The notes: generated from the letters alone by a model not told the origin. Shown: positions 17,596 to 27,701, counted from the stretch's first letter. The stretch: DNA of 64,000 bases from Mesorhizobium sp. WSM4313 (GCF_002294725.1 NZ_NSFT01000013.1:81767-145766), one strand, 5' to 3'. Program-made: numbers and translations.

Positions 17596-19266
17596 CTATT
17601 CGGCGGCCTCGCGGTAGCCTTCCTCGATCCCGCCTTTCTCGGAAGGTTGGTCCTCTCCACTCAGGCCGTCGACCTCAGGCCCAACTTCGTCATCGACCTC
17701 GGAGACGGTGCTCTTGGACAGCCACTCGGTCAGGCTTGCCGCATCGGGAGCGAACAGCGCAGCCGGGTGGACGAAGTGCCCTTCCTTGAAGTGCTCGACG
17801 AGCGCGGCCCGCGTGTCCTTTACGCGCGCCCGCGGCAGAACCGGCGTGTCGGCGCACGAGCCCTCGAGCGCTGGACGCGACAGACAGGAGAGGAAGTCCT
17901 CGGTGCCCATATTGGCGAGGAAGCTGTCTGCCCCGATCGCGCCGCCTGCGACGAGCGCCACCACGCCCGACTTGCTCATGCCCTCGCGGCAGGAGAGCGC
18001 ATCGATGAGGACGCCCCGGGCTGCGATGCGCAAAGTCTCGGCGTCGAAGGCGAACTTGCCCTCGGCATCGAAGAGGGTGGCGGCGTGCCGAGGCATGCGG
18101 CGACCGAACCCATGATCGCCGCCGGCACCGGAATCGACGCGCACGTTCTGGCCAGCGAAGGCGAGAACGAGCAACGCCAACAGCGTGTCGTCCTCGATCG
18201 GCGCCCGCGACAGCGCCTCATGGAGAGCATCGGTGCGCAGGTCGCCGATCATCTCGATACCCTTACGGGTCACATCGGGACGCGACTTCGGCATGACGAC
18301 CGCCTCGGCGGCTTCCGTCGCGTTGGCCTTCTTCTTGGCCTCGGGCAGACGGAAGTGGACCGTCTTCACCTTGCCCTCGCGGTCGAGATACATCGCGGCG
18401 TGATCCGACTTCTTCGGCGTGCCATAGACGCGTTCCGCCTTTGGCGGGAGCTTCACCTCGCCATAGGCGTTCGGTTCGGTGATGACGCCCTTCTTGGGCA
18501 GGTTCTGCGTCATCCATTCCTGCTGGGCGCCGAGGAAGGCATCCACGTCGGTGGTGTACCGGCTGTCCTGGTCGGCCGGCGCGAACAGATCCTCCACCCA
18601 GGCGATGCCGTAGGCCTCGCGCAGCTCGTCGCCAAAGCTTGCGTCGCGCGCGTACATGCGTCGCTTGGTGAGACCGTTGGCGATGCTCCACCACGACACC
18701 TGCGGATCGCCCTTGTTGGGCTTTTTGGCCTTCCAGACCTCCTTCTGCTCCTCAAGCGAAGCGGCCGCGATAGTGCGGAGCTGCTGCTCGTTCGGCATAT
18801 CGCCCTTGGCCATGGCGTCGAGCATCGGCGGAAGCACATTGGCGAGCAGGCGCAGCTTCTTGATCTGGCGCACCGACTGCGCGAGGGCGATCGCAATGGA
18901 CTCTTCGGTCCAGTTCAGCGCAACGAGACGCTCGATGGCGCGCCACAGATCGACCGGGTTGAGCTGCTCGTGCGTGATCGACGTAGCCAACGAGCGCATC
19001 GCGCCGCCGTCTTCGGCGCGAGGTACGATCAGTACCGGGATCTCTTCGAGCCCGGCGACGATCGCCTGCTTCGCGCGCCGATGACCCTGATCGATGACGA
19101 AGCCATTGCCGCCATCGGCTTCAGCGAAGACGATCAGCGGCTCGACGACGCCAATGGCCTTGATCGTTGCCAGCAGCAGGGCGTCGGCCTGAGGGCTGGA
19201 CTTGGAGCGCCGCGCCTTGTCGGGATTGTCCTTGAGCGAGCGCGGATCGACAAACTTCAGTTCCAT
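17596..19266 (-). CDS. ParB/RepB-like nuclease-fold protein
   Basis: A 556-residue protein with an N-terminal ParB domain: MELKFVDPRSLKDNPDKARRS, then GVVEPLIVF, GFVIDQGHRRAKQAI (the G-x-RR box) and NPVDLWRAIERL, followed by a helix-turn-helix region. The long C-terminal half (residues ~290-556) is unlike chromosomal ParB and typical of large plasmid/ICE ParB-like proteins. ATG at 19266 follows GGAGC. Such proteins bind DNA and may act in segregation or regulation. No parA is adjacent, so classical partition is doubtful. Confidence 0.85.
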   Translation of the reverse strand: MELKFVDPRSLKDNPDKARRSKSSPQADALLLATIKAIGVVEPLIVFAEADGGNGFVIDQGHRRAKQAIVAGLEEIPVLIVPRAEDGGAMRSLATSITHEQLNPVDLWRAIERLVALNWTEESIAIALAQSVRQIKKLRLLANVLPPMLDAMAKGDMPNEQQLRTIAAASLEEQKEVWKAKKPNKGDPQVSWWSIANGLTKRRMYARDASFGDELREAYGIAWVEDLFAPADQDSRYTTDVDAFLGAQQEWMTQNLPKKGVITEPNAYGEVKLPPKAERVYGTPKKSDHAAMYLDREGKVKTVHFRLPEAKKKANATEAAEAVVMPKSRPDVTRKGIEMIGDLRTDALHEALSRAPIEDDTLLALLVLAFAGQNVRVDSGAGGDHGFGRRMPRHAATLFDAEGKFAFDAETLRIAARGVLIDALSCREGMSKSGVVALVAGGAIGADSFLANMGTEDFLSCLSRPALEGSCADTPVLPRARVKDTRAALVEHFKEGHFVHPAALFAPDAASLTEWLSKSTVSEVDDEVGPEVDGLSGEDQPSEKGGIEEGYREAAE

Positions 19267-19334
19267 GGGAATGCTCCTTGGTAGGTTATGGACAGGCCCG
19301 TCGCCGGTCCTTCTCGTCTTCTTCCGAAGACATC

Positions 19335-19363
19335 CCCCGGCCCGCCGAGCGGGCGGGCCGGGG
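19335..19363. repeat. 12-bp GC hairpin between methylase-helicase and parB-like genes
   Basis: A perfect 12-bp inverted repeat (CCCCGGCCCGCC / GGCGGGCCGGGG) with a 5-base loop lies in the 311-bp gap (19267-19577) between two same-strand genes. No T-run follows, so it may be an mRNA processing or stability structure rather than a terminator. The rest of the gap holds no gene that I can support. Confidence 0.6.
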
Positions 19364-19577
19364 CAATTGCGCTGGAGCATCCCTGCCCGGCTGGCCAAGC
19401 GGGGCTGCGTCAGCCCTGCGCAGGATGACGGGCCGGGATTGCGACCGGCGCGATTGAGCGTCAGCGTCGGCGGACCACCCGATCTGCGAGCGGTCCTTCT
19501 TGCTTTTTTCGCTTCCCTGCTCCCTTCTGGAACGCCCTGCAGCGAGCCGGCGAAGGCCGCTCAGAACGTGGGGTAGG

Positions 19578-22500
19578 TTACGCCGCTTGCACCTCAGCGG
19601 CGCGTATGCCGTCGATCTCCTGCGACAGCGAACTTTCGATTTCGGAGAGCTGGCGGCGCTTATCGGCCAACTCGTGCGAGAAGGCGAAGGTGCTTCCCTC
19701 GCGAGAGCGATAGGACGCGAGCCGCCGCTCGACTTCCGCAAGGCGGTGGCGTGCGCGCTCCTGCTCCTCCTCGAGATTGCCAAGGATATGTTCGAGCTTT
19801 GCGATCGCGCCAAGCGGCGTGGTGGTGACGGGCAACTCGACTTCCGTCGCCGCGCCCGTACGCAGCAACGTGGTGACGTAGCGATAGCCGTCCTGGCCAA
19901 AGCACTCGCCGCAATATTCAAGTGCGAACCCGCCGATCGCGGCGATGGCGTGGGCGCCGGCATGCTGGAGCTGCACCAAGGTCAGGACCTCGGTCATCAG
20001 GGCGCGGCCTGCGAGCTTGCGCTCGACGTATGTCGCGTTGCGCACGCTCATGCGGAACGCCTCACCCGTCGTTGGAACGAGCCGCTCCAGATCCTGGCCG
20101 ATCTCGCCGATGCGCCGCGTCGAACAGTCGATATCGCGCTCGGCGTCGCGAATCTGCCGGCGAATGGCGAACTGATCGTCCTGATGCGCGGACCGGAGCC
20201 GCTCGAGCCGGGCGATGTCGGCCTCGAGGCCGGCCTTCTGCATCAGGCGCGGGTCGCCCGAGGCAATCGCCTTGGCCATGGCGAACTGGTTGGCCTGCCC
20301 TTCGCCGAGGTCTTCGAGCCGGCGCACCGAGGTATCGCCCGAGAGTGCAGCGGCGATGAAGCGAGCCTTGCGCTCGTTGTTCTGCCACATCTGGGCGTCC
20401 ATCGAGCCCTCGGTGGCGTAGGCGAAGATGTCGACGATGTCGTGCTGATTGCCCTGCCGCAAGATGCGTCCCTCGCGCTGCTCGATCTGCGAGGGTAGCC
20501 ATGGCACGTCGAGATGATGCAGCGCCTTGAGCCGGAGCTGGGCATTGACGCCGGTGCCCATCGTGTCGGACGAGCCGATGAGAAAGCGGACTTTGCCCGC
20601 GCGGACGTCGCCGAACAGCCGCGGCTTGGCCTCCGACTTCTTGAAATCCTGCATGAAGGCGATTTCGGCCGCCGGCACGCCCATGCGCACCAGCTCGTCG
20701 CGGATCCAACGATAGGCCGAGAAACCCCGGGTCCGCTCAACATTGAGCGTGCCGAGATCGGAAAAGATCATCTGCGCGGCGCCAGTCAGTTCGAACGGCT
20801 TGCCGTCCGGCCGGACATAGGCTGCGTCGGCGGTGTCCCGCCAGATGCGGTAGGCATTGGCGACCAGGTCGTTGAGCTTGTTACCCGGCTCATTGTCACT
20901 GTCCGGATCGACGAGGCGTAGGTCGATCGCGGCATGGCGACCATCGGTGATGACCGAGAGCAGGATATCGTCGCCGGGCTTGGGTGGCGCTTCGCGCTGT
21001 TCGATCGCCTTGATACGGGCGTCGAGGAGAGCCTGGTAGCGCTTGAACGCGATAGATGGTTTGGAGGTCCTGATCCTCCGCGTGCCGGTCGAGAGCGCTG
21101 GCACCTTGACATAGTCGCGCAGATCCTCGGGCGTGACCACATCCGCGAAGCTGCGGAACATGGCGAGCAGTTCAGGGACATTGACGAAGCTGGCGAAGCG
21201 GGTGACCGGCTTGTATTTGCCGTTGGGCTGCAGCTCGAGCTCCGTAGTGACGTCGCCGAAGGTCGAAGCCCAGGCATCGAACTCGTGGAGGCCGCGCTCG
21301 GACAAAGCCGCGTAGCCGAGGTAGCGCTGCACCGAGAACATCTCGCCCAGCGTATTGGTGATCGGTGTGCCGGAGGCGAGGACGAGTGCCCGGCCGGGGT
21401 TCCTGGTCTCGATGAAGCGGGATTTTACGTAAAGGTCCCAGGCGCGCTGCGAGCCGTTTGGATCGATCCCCTTCAAGCTTGACATGTTCGTCGCGAAGCT
21501 GAGCTTCCTGAACTCCTGCGCCTCGTCGACGATGATCTGGTCGACGCCGATCTCGGAGATGGTGAGCAGGTCGTCCTTGCGGGTGGCGAGCGATTCCAGA
21601 CGTTCCTTGAGGCCTTCCTTCAGCCGCTCGAGGCGCTTGCGCGACACGCGATCGCCGTTTTCGACCTTGGTGAGCAGGACCTCATACAGCGCGAGCTCGT
21701 CCTGAATCATCTGCTGTTCGAACGAGGACGCAACGCCGATGAAGCGGAAGGCCGAATGCGTGATGATGATGGCGTCCCAGTTCGCCATGGCTGCGCGGCT
21801 GAGGAAGCGGCGCCGCTTGTCCTTGGTGAAATTGGTCTCGTCGGCGACGAGGATGCGGGCCGTCGGATAGAGCGCCAGGAACTCGCGCGCGGCCTGCGCC
21901 AGGCAATGTCCTGGGACGACCATCATGGCCTTGGCGATAAGTCCGAGCCGCTTCTGCTCCATGACGGCGGCAGCCATGGTCATGGTCTTGCCGGCGCCGA
22001 CGGCGTGCGCGAGATAGGTCGAACCGGCCGATATGATGCGCCAGATGCCGCGCTTCTGGTGTCCATAAAGAGAAACGGCGCCTGAGGCGCCCGCAAGTTG
22101 CAGATGGTCTCCGTTGAATCTTCGCGGGGCGATGTTGTTGAAGCGGTCGTTGTAAACCCGCGCCAGCCGGTCGGTGCGGTCGGGATCGGACCAGATCCAG
22201 GTCTGGAAGGCCGTTTTGATCTTGGTGAGCTTCTCCTTGGCCGCCTCGGTGTCGACGACATTGAGCACGCGCCGTTCGCTGTCGCCGTCCTTCACGGTGT
22301 CGAAAATCTGCGGCATGCGGCTGTTGAGCGCGTCGCAGACGAGCTCACCGGCATGCCGGCGCTCGGTGCCCCATTCGGAGGTGCCGGACGCCATGTAGCC
22401 GAGCTGGCGTGCGTCGACGGTCCACGACGCCAGTTCCGGCATATGATGGATGCGGATCTCGGCGCCCATCCTCTCCCTGACGAAGGCGACCACATCGGCG

Positions 22501-24686
22501 GCTGGAATCCAGGGTGCGCCGAGACGCGCGGCAATGTCGGATAGGCCGAGATCGGCGGGCTGTACAGCGACCAGGGCGCTAACGTTGCGCTCGAAGGCGG
22601 GATCGAGAGCCGCGGCGGCTTCGGCGGCCTTGAGCTTGCCGCGGACCTGGCCGGAGAGATAGTCGTCGGCGGTCCGCCAGGCGCCGCTCTCCGGATCGCG
22701 GTAGATGGCGTCGCCCAGATCGGCGATGACCATGTCGGGATCGACATGCAACAGCTCGGCGATGTGATCGATATCGACATGACCGCGCTCGTTCAGCACG
22801 ACCGCAAGAGCGTCCGCTGGCGAATTGATGATCGGGGCCGCGGGCGGTGCGATCACCCGCTCGGTGCAGATCGGACCGGGCCGCGCCGTGTCCGTCTCGA
22901 GCTCGTAGTCCTCAATCGAGGCCACGAGCCAGCAATCGGGATCGTCAAGGAACGGGGCGAGGTTCGGGCGGCGATGCGTCTCGCGCACCTCGCCGGTCTC
23001 CGGGTCCTCGCTGGTCGACACGACCGTTGTGTTGATCGGGCCGAAGGCACGGACGAAGTTGGACCAGGCGATGCGCAGCTTCACCTGCGCCGGCCTCCAC
23101 GGCCGGTCGAGCTCCTGTGCCTTGAGTACCTTGCGCACCGCGTCGCGGATCGGGATCAGCTTTCGGATGATGTGGGCGTGCTTGGCGGGCACGCCGTGGG
23201 CGGCTCGGCCCTTGCGCACGGTGATGGTTACGGGCTCGCCGTCGACCATCTGATTTAGCGCGGTGTCGGGCGCGATGAAGTAGCTGCCCTCGCGGATCGA
23301 GAGGCCTTCGGGGCGGTCTTTACCGAGGTGCTCGGTGTGCCCGCCTTTGAGATCGATCCTGTCGGGCTCGCCGTCATAGATGGCTGCCGGAAGAAGGGAG
23401 ATGGCAGCCGATAGCGCCTGTGCAAGATCGGCGCCCGGATACGGGAGGCAGGCATACGTCTCGCCGAATGGTCCCGACGTGGTCGCGTGCGTGCCGAGCA
23501 CGAAATCCGGTCGCCGGGCGAGCCAGCGGTTGATGCGGATCGCGTCATCGTCGCCATCGGCAGGACGGACCTCGTCGGTATCGAGCCACGACAGATCGCC
23601 TTCGGCCTCCCAGCGCCCTCGCTTGCGGAAGAAGAGGACGTCCAACACCACATCGGTGCCGGCTTCGGCCCGGAAGCTGCCCTCGGGAAGGCGGATGGCG
23701 GCGACGAGATCGGCGGTCTTGCCGATGTGCTCGCGTGCCGAACAATCCTTCTTGTCCATGGTGCCCGAGCTGGTGACGAACGCCGCGAGACCGCCGGGCT
23801 TCAACAGGTCGATCGAGCGGGCGATGAAGTAATCATGCAGGCGCAGCCCCATCGACCGATAGACGCGATCCGAGCGGACGACACGGTCCGAGAAGGGTGG
23901 GTTGCCGATGGCAAGATCGAAGTCAGCCGGCAAGTCCGTGCGGGCGAAGTCGGCGTTGAGAATGCGCGCCCGAGGTTGAAGCAGCCTGGCAATTCGCGCG
24001 GTTACCGGATCGAGCTCGACGCCGGTGACGTGCACCTGGTCGCGCAGCTTTGCCGGTATCACGGCCACAAACAATCCCGTGCCGATACCGGGCTCAAGCA
24101 CCCTGCCCCCACGCCAGCCGAGACGCACCAGGCCTGCCCACATCGCGCGGACGATGAACTCTGGCGTGAAGTGCGCATACTGCGTGCAGCGCGCGAGCGA
24201 GGCGTACTCGGTGCTCGACACCATCTCCTCGAGCTCGGCGCCCATTTCGTCCCAGCCGGTGCGAAAGCTATCTTCGCCCGGGCGGCGGAACACGGCATTG
24301 GCAAGCTCGGAAGCGCCGAAGCCGGTGAAGCGGATCAGCCGCGCCTGTTCCTCACGCGTCGCCGGCCGATCGGCGCTCTCGATTTCGGCGGCGAGCCGGA
24401 TGGCATCGAGATTGTCGCGGGCTCGCTGCTTCCAGCCCCGGCCAAGACCGCGATCGGTCTCGAGGACGAAGTCGTTGCCATCCAACCCGGCCTCGGCCGC
24501 GCGGCGTGGCGAGTGGACCGGCGGGGAGGCCGGCTGTGACTCCGGCACGGCAAGTGTCGTAGCCTCTTTAGCTTTGGGCTCGCCAGCGCCGAAGTCGTTG
24601 CCGAAGGCGGTTACGCCGAGGCCGAGGCCCGACGAGAGCGTGATGGTGTTGAACGGGTCGAGCGTGAATGGATCGTCGTTGGACAT
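19578..24686 (-). CDS. Giant N-6 DNA methylase / SF2 helicase fusion protein
   Basis: A 1702-residue protein. The N-terminal third has an adenine methyltransferase domain: SAM motif VLEPGIGTG at ~196 and catalytic NPPF at 262. The middle and C-terminal parts are a superfamily II helicase: Walker A VGAGKT near 897, VVPGH, DEAQ near 1052, SGTPITN, and motif VI REGRILRQG near 1405, with a coiled-coil tail. This architecture is common on rhizobial plasmids and ICEs and is often annotated as helicase or strawberry-notch-like. It may modify or protect element DNA during transfer. No separate restriction nuclease is adjacent. Confidence 0.9.
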   Translation of the reverse strand: MSNDDPFTLDPFNTITLSSGLGLGVTAFGNDFGAGEPKAKEATTLAVPESQPASPPVHSPRRAAEAGLDGNDFVLETDRGLGRGWKQRARDNLDAIRLAAEIESADRPATREEQARLIRFTGFGASELANAVFRRPGEDSFRTGWDEMGAELEEMVSSTEYASLARCTQYAHFTPEFIVRAMWAGLVRLGWRGGRVLEPGIGTGLFVAVIPAKLRDQVHVTGVELDPVTARIARLLQPRARILNADFARTDLPADFDLAIGNPPFSDRVVRSDRVYRSMGLRLHDYFIARSIDLLKPGGLAAFVTSSGTMDKKDCSAREHIGKTADLVAAIRLPEGSFRAEAGTDVVLDVLFFRKRGRWEAEGDLSWLDTDEVRPADGDDDAIRINRWLARRPDFVLGTHATTSGPFGETYACLPYPGADLAQALSAAISLLPAAIYDGEPDRIDLKGGHTEHLGKDRPEGLSIREGSYFIAPDTALNQMVDGEPVTITVRKGRAAHGVPAKHAHIIRKLIPIRDAVRKVLKAQELDRPWRPAQVKLRIAWSNFVRAFGPINTTVVSTSEDPETGEVRETHRRPNLAPFLDDPDCWLVASIEDYELETDTARPGPICTERVIAPPAAPIINSPADALAVVLNERGHVDIDHIAELLHVDPDMVIADLGDAIYRDPESGAWRTADDYLSGQVRGKLKAAEAAAALDPAFERNVSALVAVQPADLGLSDIAARLGAPWIPAADVVAFVRERMGAEIRIHHMPELASWTVDARQLGYMASGTSEWGTERRHAGELVCDALNSRMPQIFDTVKDGDSERRVLNVVDTEAAKEKLTKIKTAFQTWIWSDPDRTDRLARVYNDRFNNIAPRRFNGDHLQLAGASGAVSLYGHQKRGIWRIISAGSTYLAHAVGAGKTMTMAAAVMEQKRLGLIAKAMMVVPGHCLAQAAREFLALYPTARILVADETNFTKDKRRRFLSRAAMANWDAIIITHSAFRFIGVASSFEQQMIQDELALYEVLLTKVENGDRVSRKRLERLKEGLKERLESLATRKDDLLTISEIGVDQIIVDEAQEFRKLSFATNMSSLKGIDPNGSQRAWDLYVKSRFIETRNPGRALVLASGTPITNTLGEMFSVQRYLGYAALSERGLHEFDAWASTFGDVTTELELQPNGKYKPVTRFASFVNVPELLAMFRSFADVVTPEDLRDYVKVPALSTGTRRIRTSKPSIAFKRYQALLDARIKAIEQREAPPKPGDDILLSVITDGRHAAIDLRLVDPDSDNEPGNKLNDLVANAYRIWRDTADAAYVRPDGKPFELTGAAQMIFSDLGTLNVERTRGFSAYRWIRDELVRMGVPAAEIAFMQDFKKSEAKPRLFGDVRAGKVRFLIGSSDTMGTGVNAQLRLKALHHLDVPWLPSQIEQREGRILRQGNQHDIVDIFAYATEGSMDAQMWQNNERKARFIAAALSGDTSVRRLEDLGEGQANQFAMAKAIASGDPRLMQKAGLEADIARLERLRSAHQDDQFAIRRQIRDAERDIDCSTRRIGEIGQDLERLVPTTGEAFRMSVRNATYVERKLAGRALMTEVLTLVQLQHAGAHAIAAIGGFALEYCGECFGQDGYRYVTTLLRTGAATEVELPVTTTPLGAIAKLEHILGNLEEEQERARHRLAEVERRLASYRSREGSTFAFSHELADKRRQLSEIESSLSQEIDGIRAAEVQAA

Positions 24687-24769
24687 CTGGAGAAATCCTC
24701 GTCGTGAAGCCGCGCGCGAGCCCCCGGCCGAGCGGGTCGGCCAGGCGATCGACGTCGCGGGTTGGGAAG

Positions 24770-25168
24770 TCAGCGGGTGATCAGCGAGAGCGCGATTTCT
24801 TTCTCGGTGAGTTCGACGTTGAGGTGAGTAGCCCGCAGGTTGCGGTCGAACAGCGGAAGCAGACGCTCGGCCTCGATGAGCTCGATGCCGTCATCGGCAC
24901 CGAAGTGGCGGCGCTTGTAGTCCCACCAGTCAATGTCGCCCCTGGGGTGGCATTGCTCGGCATAGATGACGAGCGCGCGTGCCCCTTCGGCGAGCCTGCC
25001 GTTGGACATGATGTAGACGCCCTCATCGCCGACCAGCCACAGGCCCGGCCTCTCGCCCTCGCCGGGGCGGGTGCCATAGTAGGGATTGCGGAAGCCGCCA
25101 TTGGCCGCCGAATCCTTGATTCCGCGCTCTATGATCTTGCGCACCGCTACGATCGGAAAGGTAAACAT
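24770..25168 (-). CDS. DUF3085 protein
   Basis: A 132-residue protein with the DUF3085 signature: NPYYGTRPGEGERPGLWLVGDEGVY..., then ALVIYAEQCHPRGDIDWWDYKRRHFGADDG. A purine-rich AGGGGAGC precedes the ATG at 25168. The family occurs almost only next to methylase-helicase and DUF1419 genes on alphaproteobacterial plasmids and ICEs (from memory). Biochemical role unknown. It sits 83 bp upstream of the methylase-helicase, probably in the same transcript. Confidence 0.82.
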   Translation of the reverse strand: MFTFPIVAVRKIIERGIKDSAANGGFRNPYYGTRPGEGERPGLWLVGDEGVYIMSNGRLAEGARALVIYAEQCHPRGDIDWWDYKRRHFGADDGIELIEAERLLPLFDRNLRATHLNVELTEKEIALSLITR

Positions 25169-25179
25169 CGCCGCTCCCC

Positions 25180-25779
25180 TCACGCCACTGCGCGGACGGG
25201 AAGGTGCCTGAGATGCACCGGCAGCTTGGCCGCGATCTCGTCATCGGTCAGGCCATCGAGCAACTTCTGCTCGGGCGTCCCCAGGACGTAGACGAGGATG
25301 GTGCGTTTGCCGAGATGCTTGGCTGCGAAGCGCTCCCCGGCGTAGCCGCGGTACTCGTCCTGGGTCGCGCTCCAGACATGCTCGAGGCGCTCCGCACGCG
25401 TCATCGCCTTCACTGGCCAGGATTCGCGTTCGACGATGGCGTCGCGCATCTCGACCAGCGCGCGGGGCCGCGGGAGGTCGCAATAGGCATGGAAGTAGCG
25501 CGTCTTGCCGTTGATGCGCAGTGTGTAGAAGACGCTGGTCAGGCTCTCGGTGAGGAACTCGCGCAGGGCGAACATCTCGCCGCGGATCCAGAGCGGCGGC
25601 AGCAGGTCGAGCATGTAATCGTGCTCGGCTCGCGCGATCTCGAACCACTCGCCGGCGAACAGGCCGCTGTCGTCATTCTCCCAGCGATTGGGCCGCTGGG
25701 CGTGGCGATCGAAGAGGCGGAACATCTGCCGGCGATCGGCGACGCCGAAGTAGATCTTGCGGATGGCGGATTGGGTCAT
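25180..25779 (-). CDS. DUF1419 protein
   Basis: A 199-residue protein starting MTQSAIRKIYFGVADRRQMF and containing LFDRHAQRPNRWENDDSGLFAGEWFEI, EHDYMLDLLPPLW and YFHAYCDLPRP, which fit the DUF1419 family. It ends 11 bp before the DUF3085 start, so the two are tightly linked. Unknown role; restricted mainly to rhizobial plasmids and integrative elements. Confidence 0.85.
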   Translation of the reverse strand: MTQSAIRKIYFGVADRRQMFRLFDRHAQRPNRWENDDSGLFAGEWFEIARAEHDYMLDLLPPLWIRGEMFALREFLTESLTSVFYTLRINGKTRYFHAYCDLPRPRALVEMRDAIVERESWPVKAMTRAERLEHVWSATQDEYRGYAGERFAAKHLGKRTILVYVLGTPEQKLLDGLTDDEIAAKLPVHLRHLPVRAVA

Positions 25780-25823
25780 GGGGAGGCTCCTGGCCTTGTG
25801 CGGGCCGGAGCGCGGTTCATCCC

Positions 25824-26870
25824 CTATGGATCACCATCTTCTTCGGCCCTTCTGGACCCCTCCCCCGCGGCCGCCTCTCCGCCCCGGCGGGTCAAGGGCC
25901 GGCGCGAGCCGGGCGAAGCTTCACCCTTGAGGCGACCGGCGGACATGCGGCAGCTCCCTCCTTCCGCCTCTCCTGCTTCCGCTTTCATTCTCAGATCGGC
26001 GTTCCAGTCGTCCGCCACAGGTCGAAGGCGATCGCCGTCGCAGCCAGCTTCCTCCCCCAGGCCGAGCAGGCGGTCGGCATAGATGTCGCCCTGTTTGTTG
26101 TTGTCGGTAGCCGCGACGAGCTCGACACCCGGCTTGGCGGCAAGCGCGCGGAGCGCCAGATCGGCTGCCGGCGACCAGCCGCCACCGGTGCTGAGATAGA
26201 ACGTGTCGGCGCGAAAGCCCTCAAGCGCGGCAAGGCTCATGGCGTCGATCGCGGCTTCTGTCACGCAAAGGCGCAGCGCATCAGGACTGCCCAGGCGGAA
26301 CAGCACCTTGGCGCCGCCGGTGGCAAAGCCGCGCCAGTCCGGTCCGCGTTCTTCCCAGCCGGTAACGGTGCCATTGGTATCGGTATGGGCAGCCCACATC
26401 GAGCCGTGCGGGCCTTCGCGCAGGGCGCCGGCGCTGATTGCGGCGCGGACGATGCGGTCGGGAAGATGGCGGGCCTCGGTGAGATAGCGCCAGGTCGCCG
26501 ATCCGCGCCAGGGCCTGCGCCGTGCGCGCCAGCGCTCCGGTATCGACAGGTCGGGCGCCCGCTCGCGGCACACCCGCTGCCAGACCGGCTCGGACGGCAC
26601 GAGCCCGACGAGGCTGGCGACCTCGTTCATGGCTTCGACGAAGGGCACCTTCTCAAGATATTCGACCAGCCGAAAGACATCGCCTTTGCCGTCGCCGAGC
26701 GGGTCGAACCAACCCCTGCCGTCATGGATGACGATGATGATCGACGCCTCACGGCGATATTTCATCGCCCTGCGCGTGCTCTCCTTGACGTCGGGGGCGA
26801 ACCCCGCGCGCTCCAGCACCGCAGCGCAGGGCACCTTGTCTTTCAGCCCTTCAAGTTCTGCTTTTTCCAT
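25824..26870 (-). CDS. DUF3991/Toprim-type DNA primase-like protein
   Basis: A 348-residue protein. The N-terminal region (to ~120) resembles primase/DUF3991 proteins (AAVLERAGF, WFDPLGDGKGDVFRLVEYL). A Toprim domain follows, with a Glu in LRLCVTEAAIDAMSLAALEG and an Asp motif in LVAATDNNKQGDIYADRL, the expected metal-binding pattern. ATG at 26870 begins MEKAELEGLKDKVPC; upstream in-frame sequence is low-quality. The C-terminal ~45 residues are Arg/Gly-rich. Toprim proteins of this type are encoded on plasmids and ICEs and may synthesise primers for transferred ssDNA. It heads the minus-strand block. Confidence 0.85.
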   Translation of the reverse strand: MEKAELEGLKDKVPCAAVLERAGFAPDVKESTRRAMKYRREASIIIVIHDGRGWFDPLGDGKGDVFRLVEYLEKVPFVEAMNEVASLVGLVPSEPVWQRVCRERAPDLSIPERWRARRRPWRGSATWRYLTEARHLPDRIVRAAISAGALREGPHGSMWAAHTDTNGTVTGWEERGPDWRGFATGGAKVLFRLGSPDALRLCVTEAAIDAMSLAALEGFRADTFYLSTGGGWSPAADLALRALAAKPGVELVAATDNNKQGDIYADRLLGLGEEAGCDGDRLRPVADDWNADLRMKAEAGEAEGGSCRMSAGRLKGEASPGSRRPLTRRGGEAAAGEGSRRAEEDGDP

Positions 26871-27529
26871 TTCCGCCCGCGCACCTTTGCAGCGCCTCCC
26901 TTCTGTTCGGTCCTCGCCCAAACATTTGGGCAGGAACAGGAGGCCGCGAAGAGCAAGGCGGGCAAGGGCGCGGCATGCAACGAGATGATAGCGGCGGGTT
27001 GCGCCGCGGCGGAGCTTCCCTTGCCGGACTTGGCGCGCAAGCGGCACGGTGCGCCGCCGTCAGTCTCGGTGACGCTTCCGCCTCCGCGGCCACTGCATCC
27101 ACCGCGTCGATCTCCATTTCCACAAACGGAGCGATTCGGGCGACCTCGCAATAACGGGCAGCGTGGCGTTGCGCGCGAACGCCTGTCCGAAACTCGTAGC
27201 ATTCTTCGGACTTCCACGCCGAGATACGTCGCGCCGTCCATGAAAGAGTCTGCTCAAGGGACAGGCAGGCTCCTGTTCGGCCGCAGCTGAGCGCGGTTCG
27301 CTTCGATCTGTACGCATGAAACGATTGGCGATTCACCTGATCTCAGTCAGGCTGCGGCAGTTTGGTTCGTTATCACAGCTTGCCGGAGATCAGCCTGACG
27401 AACGTTCCCCGGCCAAGCCACATGGCAGATGACGGCTTGGCAGTGAAAGTACGACAAAAGACGCTAAATCCGAAGCTCGTATCGCCTGCACATCAATAAG
27501 TTGCACTCGAGGACCCGAAAAACCAAAAG
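26871..27529. other. Long intergenic region
   Basis: About 660 bp between the divergent Toprim and cold-shock genes. Overlapping minus-strand frames exist (for example one to 27336), but the translations are arginine/cysteine-rich with no family resemblance or ribosome site. It probably holds the promoter of the minus-strand block. No repeat or RNA gene was recognised. Confidence 0.4.
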
Positions 27530-27558
27530 TTGACATAGGTGGCAAGGCAGCATAGGAA
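27530..27558 (+). promoter_or_regulatory. Candidate promoter of the cold-shock gene
   Basis: TTGACA at 27530-27535 and TAGGAA at 27553-27558 are separated by 17 bp. This would give a 5' leader of roughly 135-140 nt, similar to the long leaders of cold-shock mRNAs. The -10 is weak, so this is tentative. Confidence 0.35.
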
Positions 27559-27701
27559 CTGGTCGTCGATATTGCTGGCTGAGCTTTGGTTATCGCGCGC
27601 TTGGCAACGCGCCCTGAACGAACTTTCTTTCAAAATCGTCATCTTCAATCGGCAGCGCGTTCGCGTTGCCGTGGTTCAATATTGCTATGAAAGGGTTCAT
27701 C

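Noticed and set aside
17647..19284. A 545-codon plus-strand open frame opposite the ParB-like gene
   Set aside because: Shadow of the ParB-like coding sequence in GC-rich DNA; no domain or ribosome site, and the minus-strand protein is clearly ParB-like.
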